Below, piece by piece: positions 48,838-57,625 of a stretch of DNA of 64,000 nt; positions within the stretch are counted from its first letter, which is position 1, and every line of letters begins with the position of its first letter. Location of the stretch: assembly GCA_029817715.1 (NCBI GenBank), contig JARUPY010000531.1, positions 1 to 64,000 on the forward strand, written 5' to 3'. Made by a program: the position numbers and the translations under genes. This DNA comes from Melastoma dodecandrum (taxonomy: Eukaryota > Streptophyta > Magnoliopsida > Myrtales > Melastomataceae). Below the pieces are notes generated by a model. That model did no database searches, was not told the DNA's origin, and was given only the letters and a program-made list of their open reading frames with translations.

Positions 48838-49999
48838 TCATCGATCGCGGCGCGTGCGCCTCTCCAAGATGAGCCGCACCAGCTCGGCTTGGCGCGAGAC
48901 ATTCATCTTACGAAAAACCGAGCGCAGCTGAATCCGCACTGTCGACATTTTGACGCCGAACCGCTCGGCCACATCCGAAAGGCGCTCCGTACCATCCAGT
49001 GCGGCTGCGAGCCGCGCCTCGGCGGGCGTCAGCCCAAAATCTCTGCGCAGCACTGCGAGGAATTGCTCCAGATCGTAGGTCGCAGAGCACTGGCGTATGG
49101 TCACGAGGGCCAACCGGCGCGGAAGCATCAGCGGGCTCAAGACGCTCGCGCCCATGAACCTGGAGTCGACCGTCAGCGTGACGATCGAGAACGCTCCGCT
49201 ATCGGTTGCGACCGATGGGGTTGCGGTGGACGGGCCAGCGAACAGGTGTGGTGCGCAAGCATCCTGAACCGCTGTCACGATGGCGTCCCGGAGCGCCATG
49301 TGTCGGACCTCAAGACCATCCCGCGTAGCGGAGCGAAAGAGTGTCCCGTCCTCCAAAAGGGCCTCGGCTCCGGCGTTGGTGCCGTAGATCTGGAGATCTA
49401 CTCCGAGAAGAAAGGCGGGCTCCACGAAGGCATTCAGCAGTTGGCCGCCCACTCGAGTGGAGCGCGTCGAGCAATTGATGTCGAGCGCTCGCCGGAACCG
49501 CGGGCCGAGAGTCCGCAGCAGTGGCTCATAGATGGCGTTCGTTCGATCCGCGAAGCGCAAATCGTAATTGAATGCGAGAAAGCCGAAGCGCCCATCCCGT
49601 TCCGCAATTCTCATCCCTGTCGAACCGTCGGCGCCACCCGCACGCGCCAGCCAGTCGACGTAGAATTCGCTGTTTGTGAAGCGCGAAGCCGGCAGCGAAC
49701 GCTCGCTGAAAACCGGCCGCATGGATGGGGCCGCGAGCATCACCGACATCCAAGGATTGATAGTGTTGTAGTACTCTGCGTAAGCGGCTGTGAGCTTATC
49801 CGGCCAGCCGGCCGTCGTCAGCGGCACCGCTGTTGCGCCTTTCGCATCGACGGCCTGGAAGACTGCTTTTTCCGCCCGGAGCCGCCGCAGCAAACGCCGC
49901 GATAACATCCTTCCAGCCGTCAGCATGGAAGGCTGTTTGATCGATCAAATCCCCTATATCATTGGAAAGAGTAGCAAGGTGCAATTCGGTGCTACTCAT
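48838..49999 (-). CDS. LuxR-type HTH regulator on the element, one frameshift
   Basis: About 386-residue regulator. A long N-terminal sensing region has [35 protein letters not shown] and RIAERDGRFGFLAFNYD. The LuxR-type DNA-binding domain is at the C-terminus: LRRDFGLTPAEARLAAALDG, LSDVAERFGVKMSTVRIQLR, SVFRKMNVSRQAELVRL. An extra A in the plus-strand T run at 49867-49871 splits off the first ~45 residues (MSSTELHLATLSND). The same architecture recurs at 58805-59969 outside the element. The inducing signal is unknown. Divergent from the DUF1643 gene over 184 bp. Confidence 0.82.
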
Positions 50000-50183
50000 C
50001 CAACATTCCCCATCGCATATTCTTCAAGGCAGTCCGTCGCTATTGTTTCTGCAATCACGCGGCCGTCCCATGTGTCGGAGGTTCCCCGGCCGACGCGTTC
50101 CCAGGCAAAGCGTAGACTGATTTATGCTGGACCGATACGGCAGGAATACCACGCGCGGCGTAGTAGTCTCTGCGGAGGAGCGC

Positions 50184-50818
50184 ATGCCTAAAGATGCCCT
50201 CCTTTCGTCCGACCTTTTCGGCGTCCCATTTAGCGACACGATCCAACGCGCTGCAGAACTGTCGATCTGCGGCACGTATCGCTGGACGCTCACCCCGCAC
50301 GTGGTCGAGCGAGGGTGGACACGTCTGCTTCATCGGCCTGAACCCAAGCACGGCCGATCACCGGCTCGACGACCCCAACCGTTCGCCGCTGGATCCACTT
50401 CGCCCGGGCTTGGGGTTACGGCGGCTTCACGGCGGTGAACCTTTATCCGTTCCGCTCATCCTCGCCGGCCGAGTGCCAAGAGTGGGCCGGGCCCGCGATG
50501 TCGGGGCCGGACTGGTACGCTCGGGATGCACTCCTCTTCCGAAACCTGCCGAACCTCATCCGCGAGGCGAAGGCAGCGGCGCTCGTCGTCCCGTGCTGGG
50601 GCGCTGGCGCATGGGACGAGCACTGGGTCGACCACGTGCTGGAGGAGATCCAGAGCGGTGAAGCGCCCTGGCCGGACCTCCATTGCTTCGGCCTGTCGAA
50701 GGACGGCCATCCGATCCACCCGATGGCGCGGGGCCGCTCGCGCATCCAGGACGACGCCCAGCCCATGCTCTGGAAAGCTGGGTCAGCGACCGAGGACGCG
50801 AGCGGAGTCGCAGCGTGA
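50184..50818 (+). CDS. DUF1643-family phage protein, two frameshifts
   Basis: About 210 residues. The DUF1643 core is spread over three frames: CGTYRWTLTP, then VCFIGLNPSTADHRLDDP, RRWIHFARAWGYGGFTAVNL and YPFRSSSPAECQEWAGP; the C-terminal part has ALVVPCWGAGAW and LHCFGLSKDGHPIHP. Extra bases at about 50313 (ggg) and 50373-50376 (cccc) explain the breaks. GGAGGAG precedes ATG 50184. The family is phage-associated; its activity is unknown. It overlaps the next gene by GTGA. Confidence 0.8.
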
Positions 50819-51306
50819 CCGACCCAGAACCCCTCAGCCTCCTCGACCAAATTCACCAGCACATGAGGCAGCACCGCATGTTCGTCGTGTTCGACCTGGA
50901 CGGCACGCTCGCCCTGACCGAGCACCGCGCGCACTTCCTGAACCGGCCCGGGCGCGAGAAGGACTGGCGCGGGTTCTACGCGGCCTGCGACAAGGACGAG
51001 CCGTGCCACCCGATCATCCGTACACTGCTCGCGCTCGATGCCGCCGGCAACGACGTCGAGATCTGGTCCGGCCGGTCCGACGAGGTGCGGGACAAGACCG
51101 CCGCGTGGCTGGTCGAGCACGGGCTGGGGCACATCCTGATCCGGACGCGGGCGGTGGGCGATCACCGGCGCGACACGGTGCTCAAAGCTGAGTGGCTGGA
51201 CGAGGGGCGGACGCCGGACCTCGTCTTCGAGGATCGGGCGAGCGTGGTCCGGTTGTGGCGATCACGGGGGATCGTCTGCTGCCAGGTCGCGCCGGGGGAT
51301 TTCTGA
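50815..51306 (+). CDS. HAD-type phosphatase (polynucleotide-kinase phosphatase-like)
   Basis: 163 residues with the HAD motif I FVVFDLDGTLALTEHR and motif II region IWSGRSDEVR, plus AEWLDEGRTPDLVFEDRASV as motif III/IV and RGIVCCQVAPGDF at the end. It resembles the 3'-phosphatase domain of T4 polynucleotide kinase that many phages carry as a stand-alone protein for nucleic-acid end repair. Starts at GTG 50815, coupled to DUF1643. Confidence 0.82.
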   Translation: MTDPEPLSLLDQIHQHMRQHRMFVVFDLDGTLALTEHRAHFLNRPGREKDWRGFYAACDKDEPCHPIIRTLLALDAAGNDVEIWSGRSDEVRDKTAAWLVEHGLGHILIRTRAVGDHRRDTVLKAEWLDEGRTPDLVFEDRASVVRLWRSRGIVCCQVAPGDF

Positions 51307-51632
51307 TGCCGGTCGATGAAAAATATGCGCTTCGCCGACGCCGTCGCGCGCTTCCGCTTGCGTGCGGTTTGCTTGCGCTGACGGCGTGCGAGGGGAAACC
51401 AGACCCCAAGACCGGATGGTGGCGATGGAGATGTGCCGACTCGCATCCCGAATATCGAACGTCCTTGGTGCCCTCGGCGATCGCTCCCGGTGGAATCCCC
51501 GCCGGGGGAGGCCTTTCGTACCAGGGCAAGTTCGTCGAGGTGTGTGATCGGTACGCACCGTACTGCCCAAGGGCAGGGAGTGTGACCCGGATCAGCGACC
51601 TGATGAGTCCTCGGCTCCGGCAGGAGGATCCG
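51306..51632 (+). CDS. Small lipoprotein-like frame reading into the excisionase
   Basis: ATG 51306 overlaps the previous stop (TGATG). The product has a basic start and a lipobox (LPLACGLLALTACEG), then WWRWRCADSHPEYRTSLVPS and VCDRYAPYCPRAGS. There is no stop before the next strong start at 51633, which is in the same frame. Either a stop is hidden by an indel, or the frame is a fusion. The signal makes a small phage lipoprotein plausible. Confidence 0.45.
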
Positions 51633-52065
51633 ATGTCCCGTAGCGCGCGAATTCCCGCTCCGGGCGAAGTCACCGACGACACCATGATGCCCCTAAGCGT
51701 CGCGGGCCGAAGTGGCCGTGGCGCACGGTGTCATCTCAAGCGCCAGCGCAAAGGCCTTGCGGCGCGAGGCCGAGCATGATCGGCTGGCGACTTACGAGGT
51801 GTTCGGCCGCCTACACACCACGCTCGGCGACATCAAAAGGATGGTCAAGCGATGCCGCGTCCCGTCAAAGGCGCCCGCCTCTACTACAAGGCTGCCGTCG
51901 ATCGCTGGGTCATCCGAGACACCGGCAGCCCCGAGCGTGGGACGGGCTGCCGCTATGGAGAGCGTGCGGAGGCTGAAAGAGCGCTGCAAGCCTACCTCTC
52001 CGAGAAGCACACCCCCGATTTCGGGCGCGGTGATCCCGCTTCGGTCGAGATCACAGACGTCCTGA
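51633..52065 (+). CDS. Excisionase-like protein upstream of the integrase, one frameshift
   Basis: About 143 residues. ATG 51633 has AGGAGG 6-7 nt upstream. After removing an extra G at 51714-51716 the sequence reads MMPLSVAAEVAVAHGVISSA, ALRREAEHDRLATYEVFGRL and HTTLGDIKRMVKRCR. This is the winged-helix pattern of the small proteins that precede integrases in alphaproteobacterial prophages. The last ~70 residues overlap the integrase gene in another frame (51852-52065). It is expected to steer the integrase toward excision. Confidence 0.65.
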
Positions 52066-53036
52066 AGCTCTATGCCGACGAGCATGCCGGAGCGACGAAG
52101 CGCCCCGACGTGGCCTGGAGCGCGCTGCCCCACCTGATCTCGTTCTTCGCCGGCAAGAAGGTCGCCCACGCCACGCCGAACCTGTGCCGCGCCTACGCGA
52201 AGTGGCGCACGGCTCAGCCCCAGGCCCGCTACAAGTTCGGCGAAGGCTATCGGTTCGCCACCGAGGCCGATGTCCCGCGCGTCGGCGACCAGACCGCGCG
52301 CCGCGAGCTGACGGTCCTCTCCGCCGCGCTGGGCTACGCGCACAAGGAGCACAAACTCCTCTATCCCGTCCCGATCACCATGCCGGACAAGGCGCCAGCT
52401 CGAGACCGTTGGCTGACGCGCTCGCAAGCCGCGCAGCTGCTCGCAGCTGCACTGGGCTTCCGGCCGACGTCAGAGATCATGCGGGGGAGGGTGGTCTGGC
52501 GGCGGCCGCGAGACAAAGATGGCCGGGCTCTGTCGATCCAGCGCCACGTCGCCCGCTTCATCCTGGCCGGGATTTACACCGGCACCCGACACGAGGCGAT
52601 CCTGCGGCTGAAGTGGATCGAGAGCACCGACGGCGGCTTCGTCGATCTGCGCTCCGGCATCATCTACCGCCGCGGTACAGCCGAGGGGGAATCCTCAAAA
52701 CGGCGAACCCCCATCCCGATGTCGAGGCGCCTTGCCGCACACATGCGGCGCTGGCGGAAGACCGGTGCCTACGTGATCGAGTTCGAGGGCAAGCCGATCC
52801 TGCGGCTGCGCCGCGCTTGGACCACGGCGCGCAAGGGAGCCGGGCTGGGCGAGGAGATCACGCCGCATGTCCTGCGCCACACCTTTGCGACGTGGGCCGT
52901 GATGGACGGGATGCCGTTCGGGAAGGTCGCCAAAGCCATCGGCACCACCGAGCGGGTGATCGAGGACGTCTACGGCCACCATTCGCCCGAGCACCTGCGC
53001 GGCGTGGTCGAGAGCATATCCGGCCGACGGCGGTGA
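51852..53036 (+). CDS. int: Tyrosine integrase
   Basis: 394-residue site-specific recombinase. The N-terminal arm and core-binding region is residues ~1-180 (EITDVLKLYADEHAGATKRP is the SAM-like core-binding start). The catalytic domain has Arg246 in TGTRHEAIL, His339-x-x-Arg342 in HVLRHTFATW and the nucleophile Tyr374 in DVYGHHSP. All key residues are present and the frame is unbroken, so it should be active. It should act on the tRNA-Val repeats. Its start lies inside the excisionase gene; its stop overlaps the next start (GTGA). Confidence 0.95.
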   Translation: MPRPVKGARLYYKAAVDRWVIRDTGSPERGTGCRYGERAEAERALQAYLSEKHTPDFGRGDPASVEITDVLKLYADEHAGATKRPDVAWSALPHLISFFAGKKVAHATPNLCRAYAKWRTAQPQARYKFGEGYRFATEADVPRVGDQTARRELTVLSAALGYAHKEHKLLYPVPITMPDKAPARDRWLTRSQAAQLLAAALGFRPTSEIMRGRVVWRRPRDKDGRALSIQRHVARFILAGIYTGTRHEAILRLKWIESTDGGFVDLRSGIIYRRGTAEGESSKRRTPIPMSRRLAAHMRRWRKTGAYVIEFEGKPILRLRRAWTTARKGAGLGEEITPHVLRHTFATWAVMDGMPFGKVAKAIGTTERVIEDVYGHHSPEHLRGVVESISGRRR

Positions 53037-53308
53037 GCGAGCCACCTGAGGACCGCCCGCCCCGCTGCGTCCACTACGTGGGCTTTCGCGACGATCGCTA
53101 CTGGAACGCCTTCCGCGTATTCGGCGGCCCACGGGTCATTCATCGCCGCTGGGATTTCTATGCCGTCCATGACGTCGGGCCAGACGACATTGTGGTTTTC
53201 GCCGAGGGCGACGAGACTCAACCGCTGGCCAAGTACAACGCAATTGACGTCGACGAGCGTTGGCTGCTCGGCGGTGAGAAGGTTGAGGGAAGAGCCCGGA
53301 CATCCTGA
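53033..53308 (+). CDS. Small integrase-linked protein
   Basis: 91 residues from GTG 53033: RCVHYVGFRDDRYWNAFRVF, RVIHRRWDFYAVHDVGPDDI and VVFAEGDETQPLAKYNAIDV. A compact alpha/beta protein rich in aromatic and acidic residues. Translationally coupled to the integrase. Comparable small unnamed genes follow integrases in related prophages; no function is known. Confidence 0.65.
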   Translation: MSEPPEDRPPRCVHYVGFRDDRYWNAFRVFGGPRVIHRRWDFYAVHDVGPDDIVVFAEGDETQPLAKYNAIDVDERWLLGGEKVEGRARTS

Positions 53309-53468
53309 CCCATCGGCCGTCGGCTTACGACCCTTCATTGCCGTTCCATGGTGTCGAACGCTTTCCCCGAAGCGGCCGTCGAACGCTTGGAACGCTTCCC
53401 TCGTCCCTGCTTACGGTTGGCAATCTCAATAAGGGCAATCGACGGGATCGACCGCGCCCGAGCGCCCA

Positions 53469-54248
53469 TCAGCCGGGTGAAGCAGCGGAACCCGCCAGCA
53501 GCCCGCCGTCGATGTTTACTTCCGTCCCGGTGACATAGGTCGCTTCGTCCGAAGCGAGCATTACCGCAATGGCCGCGACTTCTTCAGGCATTCCGAAACG
53601 CTTCAACGGCGTGTCCGCGACAAGCGCCTGCATTTTGGCGTCCCGATCTGGGCCGTCGCCCAGCATCGGTTCCCAGATCGGGGTGAGGATCGCGGCCGGG
53701 TGGATCGAGTTGCAGCGTATCTGCCAACCCTGCTGCGCACAGTAGAGCGCGACCGTCTTGCTGTGATTTCGAATCGCCGCCTTCGACGAAGCATAGGCCG
53801 CAGCCCCTGGGATGCCGACCAGGCCCGAACGCGACGAGATGATGATGATCGAGCCCGTTCCCGCGCCCTTCATTGCGCCGATCGCATAGCGACAGCCAAG
53901 GAACGTGCCGTCGAGATTGACCCGGTGGACCTCGCGCCAATCCGCACGGCTGGCGTGTTCTGGATCATGGGGCACCAGGCCCGCTTCGAAACCAGTGACG
54001 CCGGCATTGTTGACGACTACGTCCGCCACCGGAACGACACGGGTTAACCGAGACCAGTCGCCTTCCTCGCGCACGTCGAGCGGTTCGAACCGACAACCGA
54101 TCTGGGCGGCGGTTGCCGACCCTGTCGCTTCGTCGATGTCGGTGACGATGACGGCAGCACCTTCGTCATGAAAGCGAGCGGCGATGGCACGGCCAATGCC
54201 ACGCGCTGCGCCAGTCACGACGCACGTCTTGTTCTTCAGCTTCTGCAT
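53469..54248 (-). CDS. SDR-family oxidoreductase, cargo next to attR
   Basis: 259-residue short-chain dehydrogenase. Rossmann [12 protein letters not shown] at ~13-24, [12 protein letters not shown], catalytic SSRSGLVG then [11 protein letters not shown] (Tyr-x3-Lys), and the C-terminal [32 protein letters not shown] cosubstrate Asp (VTDIDEATG) after the second strand suggests NAD(H) preference. The substrate is unknown; 3-oxoacyl, sugar or alcohol oxidation are all possible. Start at 54248. It lies inside the element, so it is probably metabolic cargo. Confidence 0.9.
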   Translation of the reverse strand: MQKLKNKTCVVTGAARGIGRAIAARFHDEGAAVIVTDIDEATGSATAAQIGCRFEPLDVREEGDWSRLTRVVPVADVVVNNAGVTGFEAGLVPHDPEHASRADWREVHRVNLDGTFLGCRYAIGAMKGAGTGSIIIISSRSGLVGIPGAAAYASSKAAIRNHSKTVALYCAQQGWQIRCNSIHPAAILTPIWEPMLGDGPDRDAKMQALVADTPLKRFGMPEEVAAIAVMLASDEATYVTGTEVNIDGGLLAGSAASPG

Positions 54249-54644
54249 GATGTTCTCGAAAACAGAGTCCAGTCGGCGAATTGCTCCGCTGGCGTGTGCC
54301 TTTCCGCTCAGCGGTGACGTTGGATCACTTCGAAAACTCCCAAACACGCGACGACCCTATGTCATCGGTCCCGTGGCTGCAATTTCTGATCGACCATCGT
54401 TCGCGGCGGGACCATCGCCGTTTTGTAGAGGGCAGCTTTCAGCTATTTCCTTCTCATAAGCGGCTTATCAGCTTTCCACCCTCTTCGGCCATTTGTAACG
54501 TCAAGCTCGCTGATCATCCGGCCTTGGAACAAGAGCCGAACGCCTGTCCAAAAACTGTCCAGAAACGAAGGCGCTGGGGGGCTAAAAATGGCTTTTTTCG
54601 GCGGTTTCCCCTCGGGACGGCGCTGTACAGCGCGACAACACCAA
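54249..54644. other. Right-end non-coding region of the element
   Basis: About 396 bp, lower GC than the chromosome, with no supported gene. It holds the TGTCCA pair at 54545-54561 and should contain the promoter of the SDR gene. Confidence 0.5.
54545..54566 (+). promoter_or_regulatory. Candidate integrase arm-type sites, right end
   Basis: TGTCCAAAAACTGTCCAGAA has TGTCCA at 54545 and 54556, an 11-bp period, about 80 bp inside attR. The left end has the same spacing. Read as integrase arm-binding sites. Confidence 0.45.
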
Positions 54645-54695
54645 TCCTTTACACGGAGAGGGTCGGCGGTTCGAGCCCGTCACCGCCCACCAATG
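54645..54695. repeat. attR, 51-bp direct repeat (partial tRNA-Val copy)
   Basis: Identical to 39475-39525. It contains the tRNA-Val 3' part from the anticodon loop through CCA but lacks the 5' half, so it is not a functional tRNA gene. Confidence 0.95.
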
Positions 54696-55057
54696 TTTAC
54701 ATTGTCTTCTTGGATAGACTCGGCGAGCCGGATGATCGGCTCATCGGTTATCGTCACGAAGACTATTGCTTTCGCTGTAGCGCGCGCAGTCAGATGGCAA
54801 GGCGCGCAGCTTCGATTGTCGCCACTCGAAGCCGGAATCACCCGCCCGACACGTGCTCGAGGTACCTCGCTCGTTCCAAGCCGTAAGTCTGGCTATGCTT
54901 CAAGGCGTTGGCTTGGGTGACCTCTTTGGCCGCGATCCTTCAGTCGTACGGCCGGTTGTGACGCGATGTTCAGCTGATGATGCGCGCCGCGTCGGCAAGG
55001 CGACGGCCAATGCCAGCTTGGGTGGCACTGACGCGACATCACACACGCCGAGAGGCA
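54696..55057. other. Chromosomal flank right of the element
   Basis: 362 bp with no gene I can support, between attR and the TonB-dependent receptor stop. Small frames here show no signals or motifs. Confidence 0.4.
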
Positions 55058-57214
55058 TCAGAACCGTCCGGCAATGGTGAAACGGACGGCCGTTGGCTCG
55101 ACGGGATGGAGCACCCGGTCGATCAATCCCTCGGCCGGTTCGCCGGGCAAGCGCGAGACATAGGCGTAGGTGATTTGGTCGGACTTGCTGTTCGTGAGGT
55201 TCAGCATGTCCAAGGAGACGCTGACGCCGTTCTGGAAGGCGTAGCCGATTCGGCCATTGAGGGGTGCCGTTGGGCGCGAGCGGATCGAATCGTCCTCGAT
55301 CAGCGGGCGCGGGCCGAAGTAGCGGAAGCGGAGGCTGCCGAACCAGCCCAGCGGCTCGCCGAAGGTGACGCCCGCCGACGCGATGGTGGTCGGCGCCTCC
55401 GGAACTCGGTTTCCCACCGGTGCGAAGCTGGAGAAGCGGGCGTTGGTGATCGTCAGATCGCCCTCCAGCGAGAGCCAGGGGGTGACCGCGTAGCGGTTCG
55501 TCCACTCCACGCCGAAGCGGCGGGTCGGGCGGCTCGGCTCCGTGGTGCCGGTATCGCCCTGGAACAGGTTCTCGGAGGCGAAATCGAGCCGGAACAGGGC
55601 GAGGCTGGTCTCCAGCCCGGCGATGGAGCGGTTGCGCAGGCCGATCTCGTAGCCGGTGGACGGCACGAGGAAGGGCGAGCGGGTGGTGTTGAACAGCGAC
55701 GATGTCGGATCGACGGTGGCGGTCACCCCGCGCACGTCGTTCGAGTGGAAGCCGCCGCCGTAATTCACGTAGAGTTCGGTGTCGAACCAGGGCCCCAGCA
55801 CAAGACCGAGCTTCGGATTGACGATGCCGTCGCGGGCCTTGCCCGAATTGGCGGGCGTGTCCGAGACGACGCTGGCGTAGTAGCCGTCGGCGCGGAAGCC
55901 GAGGCTGGTCCGCAGCCAATCGGTCCAGCGCACCCGGTTGTCGACGTAGAAGGCCCCGCTCGTCTCCAGCACCCGGTCGTCGAGGATGCCCGAGCGGTAT
56001 TGCCGGTTCGTCGTGTTGAACAGGCCGACCCGGATCGAGTCCGTGCGGGTCTGGAAGCCGATTTCGTTCTCCATGGGCAGGCCGAAGAGGTCTCCTCGGA
56101 AGATGTGAAGGGCTTCGCCGCCCCCAATGATGCGCTGGTCGAGCTGGTGGAATTGGTCGCCGTTGACCGGGTCGTTCAGGAAATAGGTGAAGTCGTTGAA
56201 CAGGTTGAGCTGCGAGCGGATCACGTAGGCCGAGGCCCGCGTCACGCCGGTGTCGTCCGTCGCGCCGAACCGGCCCGACAGGGAGAAGCGTGACGTGTCA
56301 CCGCCGTCGGTCGGGTTGATCGTGCCGAAGCGACTGATCAGCCCGGAGACGATCGCACGTTCGGGCACTTGGTTGGTGGCGGTCCAGCGGGCCGCGTAGG
56401 CCATGCCGGTGACGGAGAACCCGTCGAGCGCCGTGCCCTGGCTGTAGCGGGCGACCGTGCTGATCTTGCGCAGCGCATCCGGCACGGTCCACGGCCCGTC
56501 GTAAATCTGTGCGTCGGTGGCGACCAAGAGTTGGCCATCGGCGAGCGGCACCGAGGCAATGGATAGGGCGCGCTTGTAGCCGAACGAACCGATGGAGGTG
56601 AGCGCGAGGTTCCTCGGCATACTGTCGAGATAGTCGATCCGCACCGAGCCCGCGGAGGCGAAGTCGCCGTCGCGGACGAAGTACGGCCCCTTGTGGAATT
56701 CCACCGCGCCGACGAGCTCGGGAATCAGGAAATTATGTCGGCATGGCCCTGACCGTGGGCGTGGGTGCGCATGTTGAGCGGCATGCCGTCCAGGAACAGG
56801 GCGATGTCGGTGCCGTGGTCGAGGTTGAAGCCGCGCAGGAAGAATTGGTTGGCCTTCCCCTCCCCGCTGTGCTGGGTGACGATCAGACCCGGGACCGCCT
56901 CCAGCACCTCGCCGGGGCGGGTCACCGGCCGGTTGTTGATCTGCGCCCCGGTGAGGATCCCGGCGCTGGCCGAATCCACGCTGAGTAATGCGCCGCCGAT
57001 GCCCGTGACAACCCCCGACATATCCGGCGCTGGCGGCAGGCGCGGTCTGTCTCGTATCGGTTGCGGATTCTGATGTGACCGAGATTTCTTCCAACGTCGT
57101 CTCGAAGGCAGACACACCCTGGGTCGGACGGTCCTGAGCATGGGGAGCGGTCGACAGGGCGGCGAGGCTGCACCCAGAGAATGCGAGCAGGGCGCGAATG
57201 GAACGACGGGACAC
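55058..57214 (-). CDS. TonB-dependent receptor (probable cobalamin uptake), frameshifted
   Basis: About 718-residue outer-membrane receptor. It has a signal (LLAFSGCSLAALSTAPHAQ) and a TonB-box-like LEEISVTS. The plug has NNRPVTRPGEVLEAVPGLIV, NQFFLRGFNLDHGTDIALFL and DGMPLNMRTHAHGQGHAD. Next come LIPELVGAVEFHKGPYFVRD and a 22-strand barrel ending VRFTIAGRF. Indels near 57005-57030 and 56735 put part of the plug in another frame. The cobalamin riboswitch upstream argues for corrinoid transport, although the sequence is not a close match to classical BtuB. Confidence 0.85.
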   Translation of the reverse strand: MSRRSIRALLAFSGCSLAALSTAPHAQDRPTQGVSAFETTLEEISVTSESATDTRQTAPAASAGYVGGCHGHRRRITQRGFGQRRDPHRGADQQPAGDPPRRGAGGGPGSDRHPAQRGGEGQPILPARLQPRPRHRHRPVPGRHAAQHAHPRPRSGPCRHNFLIPELVGAVEFHKGPYFVRDGDFASAGSVRIDYLDSMPRNLALTSIGSFGYKRALSIASVPLADGQLLVATDAQIYDGPWTVPDALRKISTVARYSQGTALDGFSVTGMAYAARWTATNQVPERAIVSGLISRFGTINPTDGGDTSRFSLSGRFGATDDTGVTRASAYVIRSQLNLFNDFTYFLNDPVNGDQFHQLDQRIIGGGEALHIFRGDLFGLPMENEIGFQTRTDSIRVGLFNTTNRQYRSGILDDRVLETSGAFYVDNRVRWTDWLRTSLGFRADGYYASVVSDTPANSGKARDGIVNPKLGLVLGPWFDTELYVNYGGGFHSNDVRGVTATVDPTSSLFNTTRSPFLVPSTGYEIGLRNRSIAGLETSLALFRLDFASENLFQGDTGTTEPSRPTRRFGVEWTNRYAVTPWLSLEGDLTITNARFSSFAPVGNRVPEAPTTIASAGVTFGEPLGWFGSLRFRYFGPRPLIEDDSIRSRPTAPLNGRIGYAFQNGVSVSLDMLNLTNSKSDQITYAYVSRLPGEPAEGLIDRVLHPVEPTAVRFTIAGRF

Positions 57215-57332
57215 GTAAGCCTCGAGGGCGACAGTGGCACGTCACCGCGAATGACATCGTCGCGCCTGGCCAGAGCCCGGTGCTCAGACACCCGCCAGGC
57301 CCCCCCGCCCGACGCTTACGCACGTGACCACG

Positions 57333-57510
57333 ACTGACGGCAGGTCTCCTGGCTCACGGGTCGTCGCCCTCGCACCGTCTTCCCGGATGAAGGTCATCCA
57401 GTGACGCGGTGGTGCTGGGCTCGCCGCTTACAGTTGCGGGGGCAGCCGCGGCTTCGGGTTGCCCCTCACCGCGTTCCCTTTTGATCCCCGAGGGGAACCG
57501 TCCCCACGAT
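57333..57510 (-). ncRNA. Cobalamin (B12) riboswitch
   Basis: On the minus strand: GGTTCCCCTCGGGGATCAAA near 57500, then GGGAACGCGGTG, CTGCCCCCGCAACTGTAAGC, and the B12 box AGCCAGGAGACCTGCC at 57339-57354. These are the conserved core blocks of the class, in order. It ends about 120 nt before the TonB-dependent receptor. Binding of cobalamin is expected to repress it. Confidence 0.95.
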
Positions 57511-57556
57511 GCTAGAAGATGCCTTCTTTCCCCGTCAACGTGCTGCATCCTATTCT

Positions 57557-57625
57557 TCAGAGATGTGCCTTTCGGGCCTCGGTGACGACGCGCATGAAGC
57601 GGCTGGCGCCATCGTAGATGGCCAT
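57557..57625 (-). CDS. Possible 22-residue leader peptide
   Basis: MAIYDGASRFMRVVTEARKA followed by HL and a stop, with GGAGG 9 nt before the ATG. It lies about 50 nt upstream of the riboswitch on the same strand. The RBS makes it worth listing, but chance is a real alternative. Confidence 0.25.
   Translation of the reverse strand: MAIYDGASRFMRVVTEARKAHL

Larger units (their letters stand above)
39475..54695. mobile_element. 15.2-kb integrated element (defective prophage) in tRNA-Val
   Basis: Perfect 51-bp direct repeats bound it, one being the 3' part of tRNA-Val. It encodes a full tyrosine integrase and an excisionase-like protein at the right, a phage lysis module and a tail-type protein stub in the middle, and cargo (GT61, LuxR-type regulator, SDR). 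No terminase, portal, capsid, tail-tube or replication genes are seen. Genes left of ~47.0 kb mostly run leftward; early-type genes right of it are mixed. Base composition is uneven, with low GC around 40.6-42.2 kb. Most likely a deleted prophage that may still be excisable; a satellite-type island is the alternative. Confidence 0.9.

Noticed and set aside
39475..54695. CRISPR array or abortive-infection style defence island
   Set aside because: No spaced direct repeats, and no Cas, restriction, retron or other recognised defence genes were seen in the element.
54645..54722. A second tRNA-Val gene
   Set aside because: Only the sequence from the anticodon stem to CCA is present; the 5' acceptor and D arm are missing, so it is the attR repeat.
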